Assembly: GCA_958402495.1 (NCBI GenBank)
Contig: CATXTS010000120.1
Location: 1 to 5,728, forward strand
Direction of reading: 5' to 3'
Length of the DNA: 5,728 bases
Source: an uncultured Clostridiaceae bacterium
GTDB lineage: Bacteria; Bacillota; Clostridia; TANB77; CAG-508
This document shows, piece after piece, positions 1 to 5,691 of this stretch. Within the stretch, counting starts at the first letter, position 1. The number at the start of each line of letters is the position of its first letter. The notes below the pieces were generated by a model. That model was not told the DNA's origin. It did no database searches and was given only the letters and a program-made list of their open reading frames with translations. Position numbers and translations under genes: made by a program.

Positions 1-2
1 AT

Positions 3-1076
3 AAGACACATCATAAAAAGTTCATGCCCAATTGCGGTGGATTTGGCAGGTTGGTGAATCGAGTACGTATGCCTGTTTTGGTTATTTTCTTATTATTACT
101 AGTACCTTGTAATTTAGCCAGTAACCAAATTCGTTTTTCTTATGGAGCCTCAGAAATTTTTGGTGATGAAACGACAAAGGTAGGCTCAGAAAAGGCACAA
201 GTAGAAGCCTTATTTGGTAAATCCAACCAGATTGTTCTAATGGTACCAAAAGGAGATTTGGCAAAGGAAAAAGAATTAACACAGGCACTTTATCAAATAC
301 CAGAAGTAACTAGTATTATTTCCTATGTCAATTCGGTAGGAGAAGAAATACCGATGGAATATGTACCAGAAAGCAAGCTATCTAGTTTAATTTCAAAAGA
401 CTATAGTCGTATGTTAATTCAGATAGATAGACCTGTACAAGGGGATGCTACTTTTGAAACGGTAGAAAAATTAAGAAAGGTAGCAGATTCCTACTATCCA
501 GGTACTTATCAAATGTGTGGAGAAAGTGTTAATACTTATGATATGAAGACTACGGTTATTAAGGATAATATGGTAGTTAATGCTGTGGCAATTATCTCGA
601 TAGGATTGATTTTATTATTAAACTTTAAGTCTTTGAGTTTACCATTTATCTTATTGTTAGTAATTGAACTTTCTATTTGGATGAATTTATCTTTCCCTTA
701 TTTTACAGGAGAGCATTTAAATTATATTTCCTATTTAATTATTTCTTCTATACAATTGGGAGCAACGATAGATTATGCCATTTTATTTACAGACCGTTAT
801 TTAGAAAATAGAAGGCAGCAAGCAAAGAAACAGGCAGTGGTACAGACCATACAAGATACGGCAATCTCTATTTTAACTTCAGCAGGTATTTTAACGATTG
901 CAGGCTTTTTCTTAGGTAACATGTCAACCAACCAGGTTATTAGTGAATTGGGAATTTTAGTTGGTAGAGGTGCTATTATTTCTACTACTTTAGTATTCTT
1001 GGTATTGCCATCTTTATTAACCGTATTAGATAAATTTATCCAAAAAACAACAAAAAGTTGTCAGTTTAAACAGTAA
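3..1076 (+). CDS. MMPL-family RND transporter, C-terminal half (5' end outside window)
   Basis: The frame is open to the left edge of the window, so the ATG at 24 is probably internal and the N-terminal half lies upstream. Counting from that Met, the visible half has one membrane helix (about 16-32), a large extracytoplasmic domain (33-182), then five helices (about 183-200, 207-225, 234-256, 281-299, 312-335) and a short basic tail. This is the usual second half of a 12-helix MMPL/RND protein. The tenth-helix motif GATIDYAILFTDRY carries the Asp-Tyr pair (D250, Y251) that relays protons in MmpL-type exporters. By family, it would be a proton-driven exporter of lipids or other hydrophobic molecules in the cytoplasmic membrane; the substrate cannot be read from sequence. 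It ends 16 bp before the heptad-repeat gene, implying one transcript. Confidence 0.88.
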   Translation, partial: KTHHKKFMPNCGGFGRLVNRVRMPVLVIFLLLLVPCNLASNQIRFSYGASEIFGDETTKVGSEKAQVEALFGKSNQIVLMVPKGDLAKEKELTQALYQIPEVTSIISYVNSVGEEIPMEYVPESKLSSLISKDYSRMLIQIDRPVQGDATFETVEKLRKVADSYYPGTYQMCGESVNTYDMKTTVIKDNMVVNAVAIISIGLILLLNFKSLSLPFILLLVIELSIWMNLSFPYFTGEHLNYISYLIISSIQLGATIDYAILFTDRYLENRRQQAKKQAVVQTIQDTAISILTSAGILTIAGFFLGNMSTNQVISELGILVGRGAIISTTLVFLVLPSLLTVLDKFIQKTTKSCQFKQ

Positions 1077-1078
1077 AG

Positions 1079-1085
1079 AAGGAGG
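1079..1085 (+). promoter_or_regulatory. Shine-Dalgarno site for the heptad-repeat protein
   Basis: AAGGAGG lies 7 nt before the ATG at 1093. It is a full-strength ribosome binding site and fixes that start. With only 16 bp after the transporter stop and no promoter visible in the gap, it supports co-transcription with the transporter. Confidence 0.85.
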
Positions 1086-1092
1086 AAAGAAA

Positions 1093-2637
1093 ATGAAAAG
1101 AAAAAAGTTTTATAAAGGAATGGTTAGTATCTTACTAATAGGGATACTTATGTTTAGTACTTTTCCAGTTTTAGCAGCTCAAGAAAATACAACCAGTAAA
1201 GAGGAAAATGTATATGTGAATATGTCCGCTAAGGGGGATATTCAAAATATATATGTAGTAAATATATTTACTTTAGAACAAGATGGAAAGATAGTCGATT
1301 ATGGTGATTACACTGATATTCGAAATTTATCTAGTTCAGAAGAAATTCAAAAAGAGGCAAATCAGGTTAGCTTAAATGGCAAAGCTGGTAAGAACTATTA
1401 CCAAGGAACTTTGGATGTCAAAGAAATTCCATGGCAGATAGAAGTTTCTTATTTCTTAGATGGAAATGCAATAGAAGCACAGCAATTAGCTGGAAAAGCA
1501 GGTAGGCTTAGTATCAAAATCAAAGTAAGCAAAAATCCAAATGTGCAAGCTACTTTCTTTGATAATTATTTACTACAGGCAACTCTTTCTTTGGATAGCC
1601 AAACCTGTAAAAATATAGAAGCGCAAGGGGCTACCATTGCCAATGTAGGTAGTAAAAAACAGATTACGTATAATTTTTTAGCAGGGACAGAAAAAGAAAT
1701 TGAAATAACAGCTGAGGTAACAGATTTTGAATTAGCAGATGGTATTTCTTTTAATGGTTTGCTAATGAAAATGGCGATTGATAATTTAGACACCTCTGTC
1801 TTAACCGATAAAGTTAGTCAATTAAAGACAGGGGTTAGTACTTTAAATACCGGTATGAATAAACTAAAGACTGGCTCTAGTAAGTATAAAGTAGCCTTAG
1901 GAGAACTTACAAGTAAAACAAAAGATTTACCTAGTCAAAGTAAGCAAGTGGCAAATGGTATACAAAGTAGTTTAAATGGGGTTAAACAAATAGAAGAGCA
2001 ATTAAAAGATAGCACGAATAGTGGTAGTACATCAGATTTACAAATACAAATTACAAAGCAGATTGATGGTAGTTTACAAAAAGATACGAATTACCAAGCT
2101 TTAAAACAAGCTAATCCAGAAATGGCAGCTTATATGAGACAAACACTCATTTCAACTTCTTTGACAACAGCCAAAACAGTGGCAAGTACTTATGAACAAC
2201 AAGTAAGCAGTCGTATGACGGAATTAAACAGTGGTTTAAAACAGTTAGAAAGTGGTCTTTCTACTTTATCTAGTGCTTATAGTAAAATGGATGAAGGAAT
2301 TGCAAAAGTGGCTTCAGGTATTCAAACTTTAAATAATAGTTATACAGACATTCAAGAAGGAATTACCAGTGCTACCAAAGGAAGCAATACCTTATATGAT
2401 AAGACTAAGAATTTAGATAGCCAAGTAGATGATGAGATTGAAGAAATGTTAGCTAGTTTTGAAAATAAAGATTACCAAGCAGTTTCCTTTGTAAATGAAC
2501 AAAATGATTCAATTAGTAATGTACAATTTATTATCAAGACAGCAGGAATTCAGAAAGAAGAACAAGAAACACTAGAAGAACAGACAAAAGAAGAAACTTC
2601 TTTTTGGGAAAAATTAGTAGCTTTATTTAAAAAATAG
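1093..2637 (+). CDS. Exported Leu-x-x-Gly heptad-repeat protein (YhgE/Pip-associated type)
   Basis: This 514-residue protein begins with a signal peptide: basic residues 1-8, a hydrophobic core at about 10-27 and a likely cleavage near VLA-A at 28-29. Residues 41-230 form a beta-rich domain with the stretches IYVVNIFTLEQDGKIVDYGD and YYQGTLDVKEIPW. I recall this domain from clostridial proteins encoded beside MMPL transporters. Two blocks of Leu-x-x-Gly heptads (about 241-276 and 375-438), predicted to be long helices or coiled coils, flank a Gln/Thr/Ser-rich helical stretch. The tail is acidic and ends in a short amphipathic segment, FWEKLVALFKK, rather than a clear membrane helix. YhgE/Pip relatives act at the cell surface, some as phage receptors or secretion-linked proteins. 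I infer an extracytoplasmic accessory of the adjacent exporter. Its molecular activity is unknown. Confidence 0.8.
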   Translation: MKRKKFYKGMVSILLIGILMFSTFPVLAAQENTTSKEENVYVNMSAKGDIQNIYVVNIFTLEQDGKIVDYGDYTDIRNLSSSEEIQKEANQVSLNGKAGKNYYQGTLDVKEIPWQIEVSYFLDGNAIEAQQLAGKAGRLSIKIKVSKNPNVQATFFDNYLLQATLSLDSQTCKNIEAQGATIANVGSKKQITYNFLAGTEKEIEITAEVTDFELADGISFNGLLMKMAIDNLDTSVLTDKVSQLKTGVSTLNTGMNKLKTGSSKYKVALGELTSKTKDLPSQSKQVANGIQSSLNGVKQIEEQLKDSTNSGSTSDLQIQITKQIDGSLQKDTNYQALKQANPEMAAYMRQTLISTSLTTAKTVASTYEQQVSSRMTELNSGLKQLESGLSTLSSAYSKMDEGIAKVASGIQTLNNSYTDIQEGITSATKGSNTLYDKTKNLDSQVDDEIEEMLASFENKDYQAVSFVNEQNDSISNVQFIIKTAGIQKEEQETLEEQTKEETSFWEKLVALFKK

Positions 2638-2695
2638 GGAAGAAATTTAAAAAATAACATATACTATAGAGAGTATTAAAAAACGCAAAAATTTA

Positions 2696-2724
2696 TTGCA
2701 AACAATATTTTTTTGTGCTATACT
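2696..2724 (+). promoter_or_regulatory. Extended -10 sigma-A promoter for the antitoxin RNA
   Basis: The -35 box TTGCAA (2696-2701) is separated by exactly 17 nt from the -10 box TATACT (2719-2724). A TG dinucleotide at 2716-2717 gives an extended -10. The start point would fall near 2731, just before the first antitoxin repeat. It is the best promoter-like sequence in the window. A strong promoter directly in front of the repeats matches the need of type III systems for RNA antitoxin in excess of toxin. Confidence 0.82.
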
Positions 2725-2734
2725 AATACTAGAT

Positions 2735-2783
2735 AAATGAATGACCAATGCTTGTCGGGTCATGAAATAAGTACAAGTTAATC
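2735..2783 (+). repeat. Antitoxin repeat unit 1
   Basis: The unit begins AAATG. The hairpin stem is TGACC (2742-2746) with GGTCA (2758-2762). Within its loop, CTTGT (2751-2755) pairs with ACAAG (2773-2777) to make the pseudoknot. TGAAATAAGT (2763-2772) links the two stems and is identical in unit 2. Confidence 0.82.
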
Positions 2784-2831
2784 AAATGTGTGACCATTGC
2801 CTATCGGGTCTTGAAATAAGTATAGGTTAAA
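2784..2831 (+). repeat. Antitoxin repeat unit 2
   Basis: The same layout as unit 1, 49 nt further on: AAATG start, stem GACC (2792-2795) with GGTC (2807-2810), and pseudoknot strands CCTAT (2800-2804) and ATAGG (2822-2826). Relative to unit 1, U-A has become C-G and G-C has become A-U in that stem. A third AAATG (2832-2836) follows, so each unit is bounded by the same short sequence. Confidence 0.82.
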
Positions 2832-2836
2832 AAATG

Positions 2837-2874
2837 TTTAAATAAGCCTATCTGTTCAGATAGGCTTATTTAAA
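2837..2874 (+). terminator. Hairpin terminator between antitoxin and toxin
   Basis: A perfect 17-bp inverted repeat (2837-2853 with 2858-2874) has a GTTC loop. Its core is AGCCTATCT/AGATAGGCT. No clean U-run follows; the T-rich part is inside the 3' arm (CTTATTT). Termination is therefore probably partial, letting some transcripts through to the toxin. That is the arrangement used by type III systems to set the antitoxin-to-toxin ratio. Confidence 0.85.
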
Positions 2875-2877
2875 ATT

Positions 2878-2893
2878 AAGGAGAAACCATATG
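2878..2893 (+). promoter_or_regulatory. Strong RBS and ATG out of frame with the toxin
   Basis: AAGGAG (2878-2883) sits 7 nt before an ATG at 2891, an ideal initiation site. That ATG opens a frame of only ten codons (MRIEDGKFYK, stop at 2921-2923). The toxin frame overlaps it in another register, and its own first ATG (2904) has no comparable Shine-Dalgarno. The peptide looks like the displaced N-terminus of the toxin: its GKFY resembles the KFY with which ToxN begins, as I remember that sequence. Confidence 0.75.
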
Positions 2894-2903
2894 AGAATAG
2901 AAG

Positions 2904-3371
2904 ATGGTAAATTTTATAAATAATGATTTTATTGAAAAATATGGTAAAAAATATAAATTGATGCAAAATAAGGAAGAAGGAACTAAAAGGCCATGTTATT
3001 TTTGCTTTAGGGATAGTGAAGATAAAAAAATTATTTGGTTTGTACCAATATCTAGACAGGTTAATAAATATAAGAAAATATATGAAGATAAAAAATGCAA
3101 AATGAATAGAGAACCATTAAATTTTGTATTTGGAGAGGTTAGAAATTGTAAATCTGTATTTTTAATACAAAATATGTTTCCTACCCTAGAGAAATATATA
3201 GTGGATAAATATACCATTAATAAAACAGATGATGTTACTATTTTTCAAGATACAAAAAATAAAATTTTGAAAACAGCTAGAATAGTATTAAATTTAGAGA
3301 GAACTAAGAACATACATATTGCATTTTCAAATTTAATAGAATTTAAACAGGAACTATTAATGGAAGAATAA
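2904..3371 (+). CDS. cptN: Type III toxin, ToxN/AbiQ-superfamily endoribonuclease (CptN-like), N-terminus apparently frameshifted
   Basis: A 155-residue protein, about the size of ToxN/CptN toxins. These are RNases that cut A-rich mRNA sites and are neutralised by the pseudoknot RNA encoded just upstream. Recognisable stretches are NKEEGTKRPCYF (22-33), WFVPISRQVNKYKKI (45-59, the conserved P-[IL]-S/T plus Lys region near the active site), FGEV (76-79), FLIQNMFP (86-93) and a helical segment with NKILKTARIVLNLER (118-132). No signal peptide or membrane segment is present, so it is cytoplasmic. The coding region is markedly AT-rich (my count over 3001-3360 is about 22% G+C, against about 28-37% in sampled neighbouring lines), suggesting horizontal origin. 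An in-frame TAG at 2898 blocks extension past ATG 2904, while the good RBS serves ATG 2891 in another frame. The toxin may thus be poorly expressed, altered at its first beta strand, or inactive. The superfamily call is firmer than the CptN subfamily call. Confidence 0.8.
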   Translation: MVNFINNDFIEKYGKKYKLMQNKEEGTKRPCYFCFRDSEDKKIIWFVPISRQVNKYKKIYEDKKCKMNREPLNFVFGEVRNCKSVFLIQNMFPTLEKYIVDKYTINKTDDVTIFQDTKNKILKTARIVLNLERTKNIHIAFSNLIEFKQELLMEE

Positions 3372-3394
3372 TACATACCAAGAAAAATAAATGT

Positions 3395-3400
3395 AAGGGA
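3395..3400 (+). promoter_or_regulatory. Ribosome binding site of the sigma factor gene
   Basis: AAGGGA lies 11 nt before the ATG at 3412, rather distant, so initiation may be modest. The nearer ATG at 3404 gives only a three-codon frame (M-T-V-stop) whose TGA overlaps the ATG at 3412. Translation of that mini-frame could affect initiation. Confidence 0.5.
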
Positions 3401-3411
3401 AATATGACTGT

Positions 3412-4299
3412 ATGAAAAAAGTAAATGAAGCGGAATTAAAGCAATTATTCCAAGAATATAAAGAAAATAGAGAAATTGGCTATCAAAAGATTTATGAGAG
3501 ATATCATACATTAGTCTATGGTATTGCTTTTTCTATGATTAGAAAAAAAGATGTAGCAGAAGATATTGTGCAAGAGGTATTTTTAAAAATTTGGAAGATG
3601 CCACAAGAGCAATTACCGAATAACCATCCAGCTAGTTGGTTATATACAGTTACGAAAAATGAGGTGTTAACTTATATACGTAAAACGAAACCAACCATTT
3701 CTTTAGATGAAATTTATGAATTGAATAGCGAAGATACACAACTAGAAAAGCAGATGGATGAGCAGACATATCAAAAGTTAATAGATTCTTTAAATGAGGA
3801 AGAAAGACAAATTGTATCTTTAAAGGTAATCAGTGGTTTACCATTTAGAGAAATAGCGAAGCTTTTAAAAATGCCAATGGGGACAGTACAATGGAAATAT
3901 TATAAGGCAGTACATAATTTAAAATTATTGATAGGAAATTTATCTATGTTCTTAGTGACAACTGTTCTTCTAGTAGGTAATTTGTTAAAAGGCAGACAAA
4001 AACAAAGAGGAGAAGTGCAAGAAAGTCAGCCGGAAAGTATAAAAAATGATACGATATCAGAAGATACAAAGATTAATGCAGAAGTAAGTATGGAAAACCA
4101 AAAACAAAATGTGCAAGAAGAGGATGCTAAAAAAGAAGAGAAAGAAACAAGCCAAATAGTTAGTGTATCCGATTCTTTTCCCATCACAACGGTAACATTA
4201 GTTAGTGTTAGTACTATTTTTTTAATGTTAACTATCTTTTTTACAATTATTTTTCTAAATCACCAACAAAATAAAAAGAGGAGAGCATCTAAAAGATAA
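3412..4299 (+). CDS. ECF-type sigma-70 factor with membrane-anchored C-terminal extension
   Basis: A 295-residue protein. Residues 24-90 are sigma region 2, with the core-binding/-10 signature DVAEDIVQEVFLKIW (47-61) and the region 2.4-like ASWLYTVTKNEVLTYIRK. Residues 122-175 are sigma region 4, with LNEEERQIVSLKVISGLPF followed by a helix-turn-helix (REIAKLLKMPMGTVQWKYYK). ECF factors usually stop at about 160-200 residues. Here a hydrophobic segment (177-192), a hydrophilic Glu/Lys/Gln-rich stretch (193-257) and a second strong membrane helix (258-283) follow, ending in a basic tail. The expected topology is sigma domains and tail inside, with a roughly 65-residue loop outside. It would redirect RNA polymerase to a small regulon, with activity possibly controlled by membrane tethering. 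It starts 40 bp after the toxin and is followed after 12 bp by its likely partner. I found no convincing promoter in the short upstream gap. Confidence 0.87.
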   Translation: MKKVNEAELKQLFQEYKENREIGYQKIYERYHTLVYGIAFSMIRKKDVAEDIVQEVFLKIWKMPQEQLPNNHPASWLYTVTKNEVLTYIRKTKPTISLDEIYELNSEDTQLEKQMDEQTYQKLIDSLNEEERQIVSLKVISGLPFREIAKLLKMPMGTVQWKYYKAVHNLKLLIGNLSMFLVTTVLLVGNLLKGRQKQRGEVQESQPESIKNDTISEDTKINAEVSMENQKQNVQEEDAKKEEKETSQIVSVSDSFPITTVTLVSVSTIFLMLTIFFTIIFLNHQQNKKRRASKR

Positions 4300-4315
4300 G
4301 AGAGGAAAAAGGTGA
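4300..4315 (+). promoter_or_regulatory. Overlapping ribosome binding sites with two possible starts
   Basis: GAGAGG (4300-4305) is 6 nt before GTG 4312, while AGGTGA (4310-4315) is 5 nt before the in-frame ATG 4321. Either start adds only M-R-K before the same membrane anchor. The sequence does not decide between them. Confidence 0.55.
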
Positions 4316-5529
4316 GAAAAATGAAAAAGAAAATAGGGATAGTTATAGCTATTACTGTAGGAATGCTTATATTAACAATGTTGTTATTAGGTGTTATAAC
4401 CTATGGAATAGATGCTAAAAAGGTAGCAAAAGGAGAAGCACCACAGTTTTGTTTTAAAGTAGAGCAAGTAAATGATGGAGGTACCTTAATTTATACAGGC
4501 TTAGGGTATAAAGTCATTGATTATCATAAAGCAAACGGCTATGATAAGATGAAATTAGGTAGTTGGTTTTTAACTTATGAAGAACATTTAGGAGAAGATT
4601 TTCAAAAACAAGATTTAGCAAAATATGGAGAATTAGAAGCTTCTGATACAAAGAATATAGAAAAGGCATTACAAGAGTTAATGTATGCAGAGAGTATAAC
4701 TATGATAGATTATCCTAAATCTATACAGCCAGGGATTTGGATTGATTATGATAAAGAACTTAGTAAAGAACAATTGGCTTATAATTCAGAAGCACTTTTT
4801 ACTATCATACCAACATTAAAAACCATACAATACCATGTAAAACCAGAACAAACCATTTTTGTTAGAAGAGAAGAATATGATGATAGTGTAGAAAAGGTTT
4901 CTTTTAAAGGAACGGTTATTTCTAGTAAGGGTATTTTTGAACAAGAAAATCGTGTAAAAGAAGATGGATATACTGGTAAAATTCATTTAGTAATAGAGCC
5001 AGATGAAGGAGAAAGTGTTAGACGTTCTTCTGATAAAATTATCATTTCTTTAGAGGATGACCAAGGAGAAGCGTGGGATGTAGGTACTAGAGTAGAAGTG
5101 CTTTGCACAGACCTAATATTAGAGACTTACCCAGCACAAATGGATTGCTTATCCATTAAAACCATTGGTGAAAGTAAAACAGTGGAAATGTACAAAAAGA
5201 TGATAGAAGAATTAATACATACGGATGTAGCTTTAAATGAAGAGGCTCATTATATAGCAATAGATTTAGATAATTTCTTAACTTTTCGTGTAGATGAGAA
5301 AAGCCAAAATGGAGGTTTTCTAAGGGCTCTTTCTAAAAATGAAAAACAAGAAATCATAAAATATTTACAAGATACCTATCAAAAAGAAGTGAAAGTAGCT
5401 TCATTGAAACAACTAGGAGAACAAGGATTAGTGGATAAAGAAAAACGGTATAGAGGGAATTGCTATCTATGTAGAAGAAATACAAGAGATGACACAAAAC
5501 AAGGTGGTTATTTCTATGGCAAAATATAG
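4312..5529 (+). CDS. Membrane-anchored multi-domain protein, putative partner of the sigma factor; C-terminus frameshifted
   Basis: I do not recognise a named gene. The protein opens with a basic stretch and one membrane helix (about 8-31); the rest should be outside the cytoplasm. Segments are: 44-95, containing GGTLIYTGLGYKVIDYHKA; 110-185, whose ALFTIIPTLKTIQYHV stretch resembles DUF4825-like domains; 195-287, beta-rich with VLCTDLILETYPAQ, like the oligonucleotide-fold-type DUF3221; and 310 onward, a helical/beta C-terminal domain. These domain names are from memory and tentative. It starts 12 bp after the sigma gene, so both share a transcript and it may sense or regulate at the surface. 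The last ~27 residues (from about 379) become Arg/Cys-rich and unlike the rest, because the frame slips at the A-run 5441-5445. The natural ending is in another frame to 5623. Confidence 0.72.
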   Translation: MRKMKKKIGIVIAITVGMLILTMLLLGVITYGIDAKKVAKGEAPQFCFKVEQVNDGGTLIYTGLGYKVIDYHKANGYDKMKLGSWFLTYEEHLGEDFQKQDLAKYGELEASDTKNIEKALQELMYAESITMIDYPKSIQPGIWIDYDKELSKEQLAYNSEALFTIIPTLKTIQYHVKPEQTIFVRREEYDDSVEKVSFKGTVISSKGIFEQENRVKEDGYTGKIHLVIEPDEGESVRRSSDKIIISLEDDQGEAWDVGTRVEVLCTDLILETYPAQMDCLSIKTIGESKTVEMYKKMIEELIHTDVALNEEAHYIAIDLDNFLTFRVDEKSQNGGFLRALSKNEKQEIIKYLQDTYQKEVKVASLKQLGEQGLVDKEKRYRGNCYLCRRNTRDDTKQGGYFYGKI

Positions 5530-5623
5530 AAGCAGTTTAGGGGCTATTTTTCCAACTTATGAACTAACGTATGAACAGAAAAATGGTTGGCAGTTAAAGA
5601 CTTTAAGAATGGCCATATCTTAA
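5447..5623 (+). pseudogene. Displaced C-terminal part of the preceding gene (other frame)
   Basis: In the frame of 5447 the sequence encodes GIEGIAIYVEEIQEM, then ISMAKYRSSLGAIFPTYELTY, QKNGWQLKTLRMAIS and TAA at 5621-5623. This is a well-ordered beta-rich segment that continues the preceding domain after VDKE. It has no start codon or RBS of its own. Deleting one A from, or adding two to, the run at 5441-5445 joins the two frames into a protein of about 436 residues. The intact gene would therefore span 4312-5623. Confidence 0.8.
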
Positions 5624-5652
5624 AGAAAAAGATTTAAAATAGAGAGAATTAT

Positions 5653-5691
5653 AAACACAGGTTAGGAAAGAAATCTAATCTGTGTTTTTTT
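5653..5691 (+). terminator. Intrinsic terminator of the sigma factor operon
   Basis: The 5' arm AAACACAGGTTAG (5653-5665) pairs with CTAATCTGTGTTT (5675-5687), with one G-T wobble, around a 9-nt loop. A run of seven T (5685-5691) overlaps the 3' arm. It lies 29 bp after the restored stop at 5623, which fits that stop as the true end of the gene. Confidence 0.88.

Larger units (their letters stand above)
2735..2831 (+). ncRNA. cptI: Type III antitoxin RNA: two tandem pseudoknot repeats
   Basis: Two consecutive units of 49 and 48 nt differ at 8 of the first 47 positions. Each has a hairpin stem (GACC with GGTC) whose loop contains a five-base strand complementary to a downstream strand, giving an H-type pseudoknot. 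Four of the eight differences form two compensatory pair changes in the pseudoknot stem, so the fold rather than the sequence is being conserved. Tandem pseudoknots followed by a hairpin terminator and a ToxN-like gene define type III toxin-antitoxin loci. The toxin would cut this precursor into single units and be held inactive in an RNA-protein complex. Two repeats and the Firmicutes host fit the CptIN family; the symbol is an inference. Confidence 0.83.

Noticed and set aside
82..288. Minus-strand frame inside the transporter gene
   Set aside because: It lies antisense to a clear MMPL coding region, has no RBS, and is low-complexity Leu/Pro sequence typical of a shadow frame. The minus-strand frames at 1566-1793, 2996-3217 and 3245-3511 were dropped for the same reason.
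2661..2676. Small hairpin ATACT/AGTAT after the heptad-repeat gene as a terminator
   Set aside because: Only five A/T-rich pairs and no following T-run. The GCAA/TTGC pair further on is also too short. I see no convincing terminator for the upstream operon.
2735..2836. Tandem riboswitch (preQ1-like H-type pseudoknot) or minimal CRISPR array
   Set aside because: There are two units with paired-strand changes and almost no unique spacer sequence, no CRISPR-length palindromic repeats, and the gene downstream looks like a ToxN-type toxin rather than a metabolic or transport gene. A type III antitoxin explains all of it better.
2891..2923. Ten-codon leader peptide controlling toxin translation
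   Set aside because: Possible, but its sequence resembles the expected toxin N-terminus and its stop lies beyond the toxin ATG, so a frameshifted start is the simpler reading.
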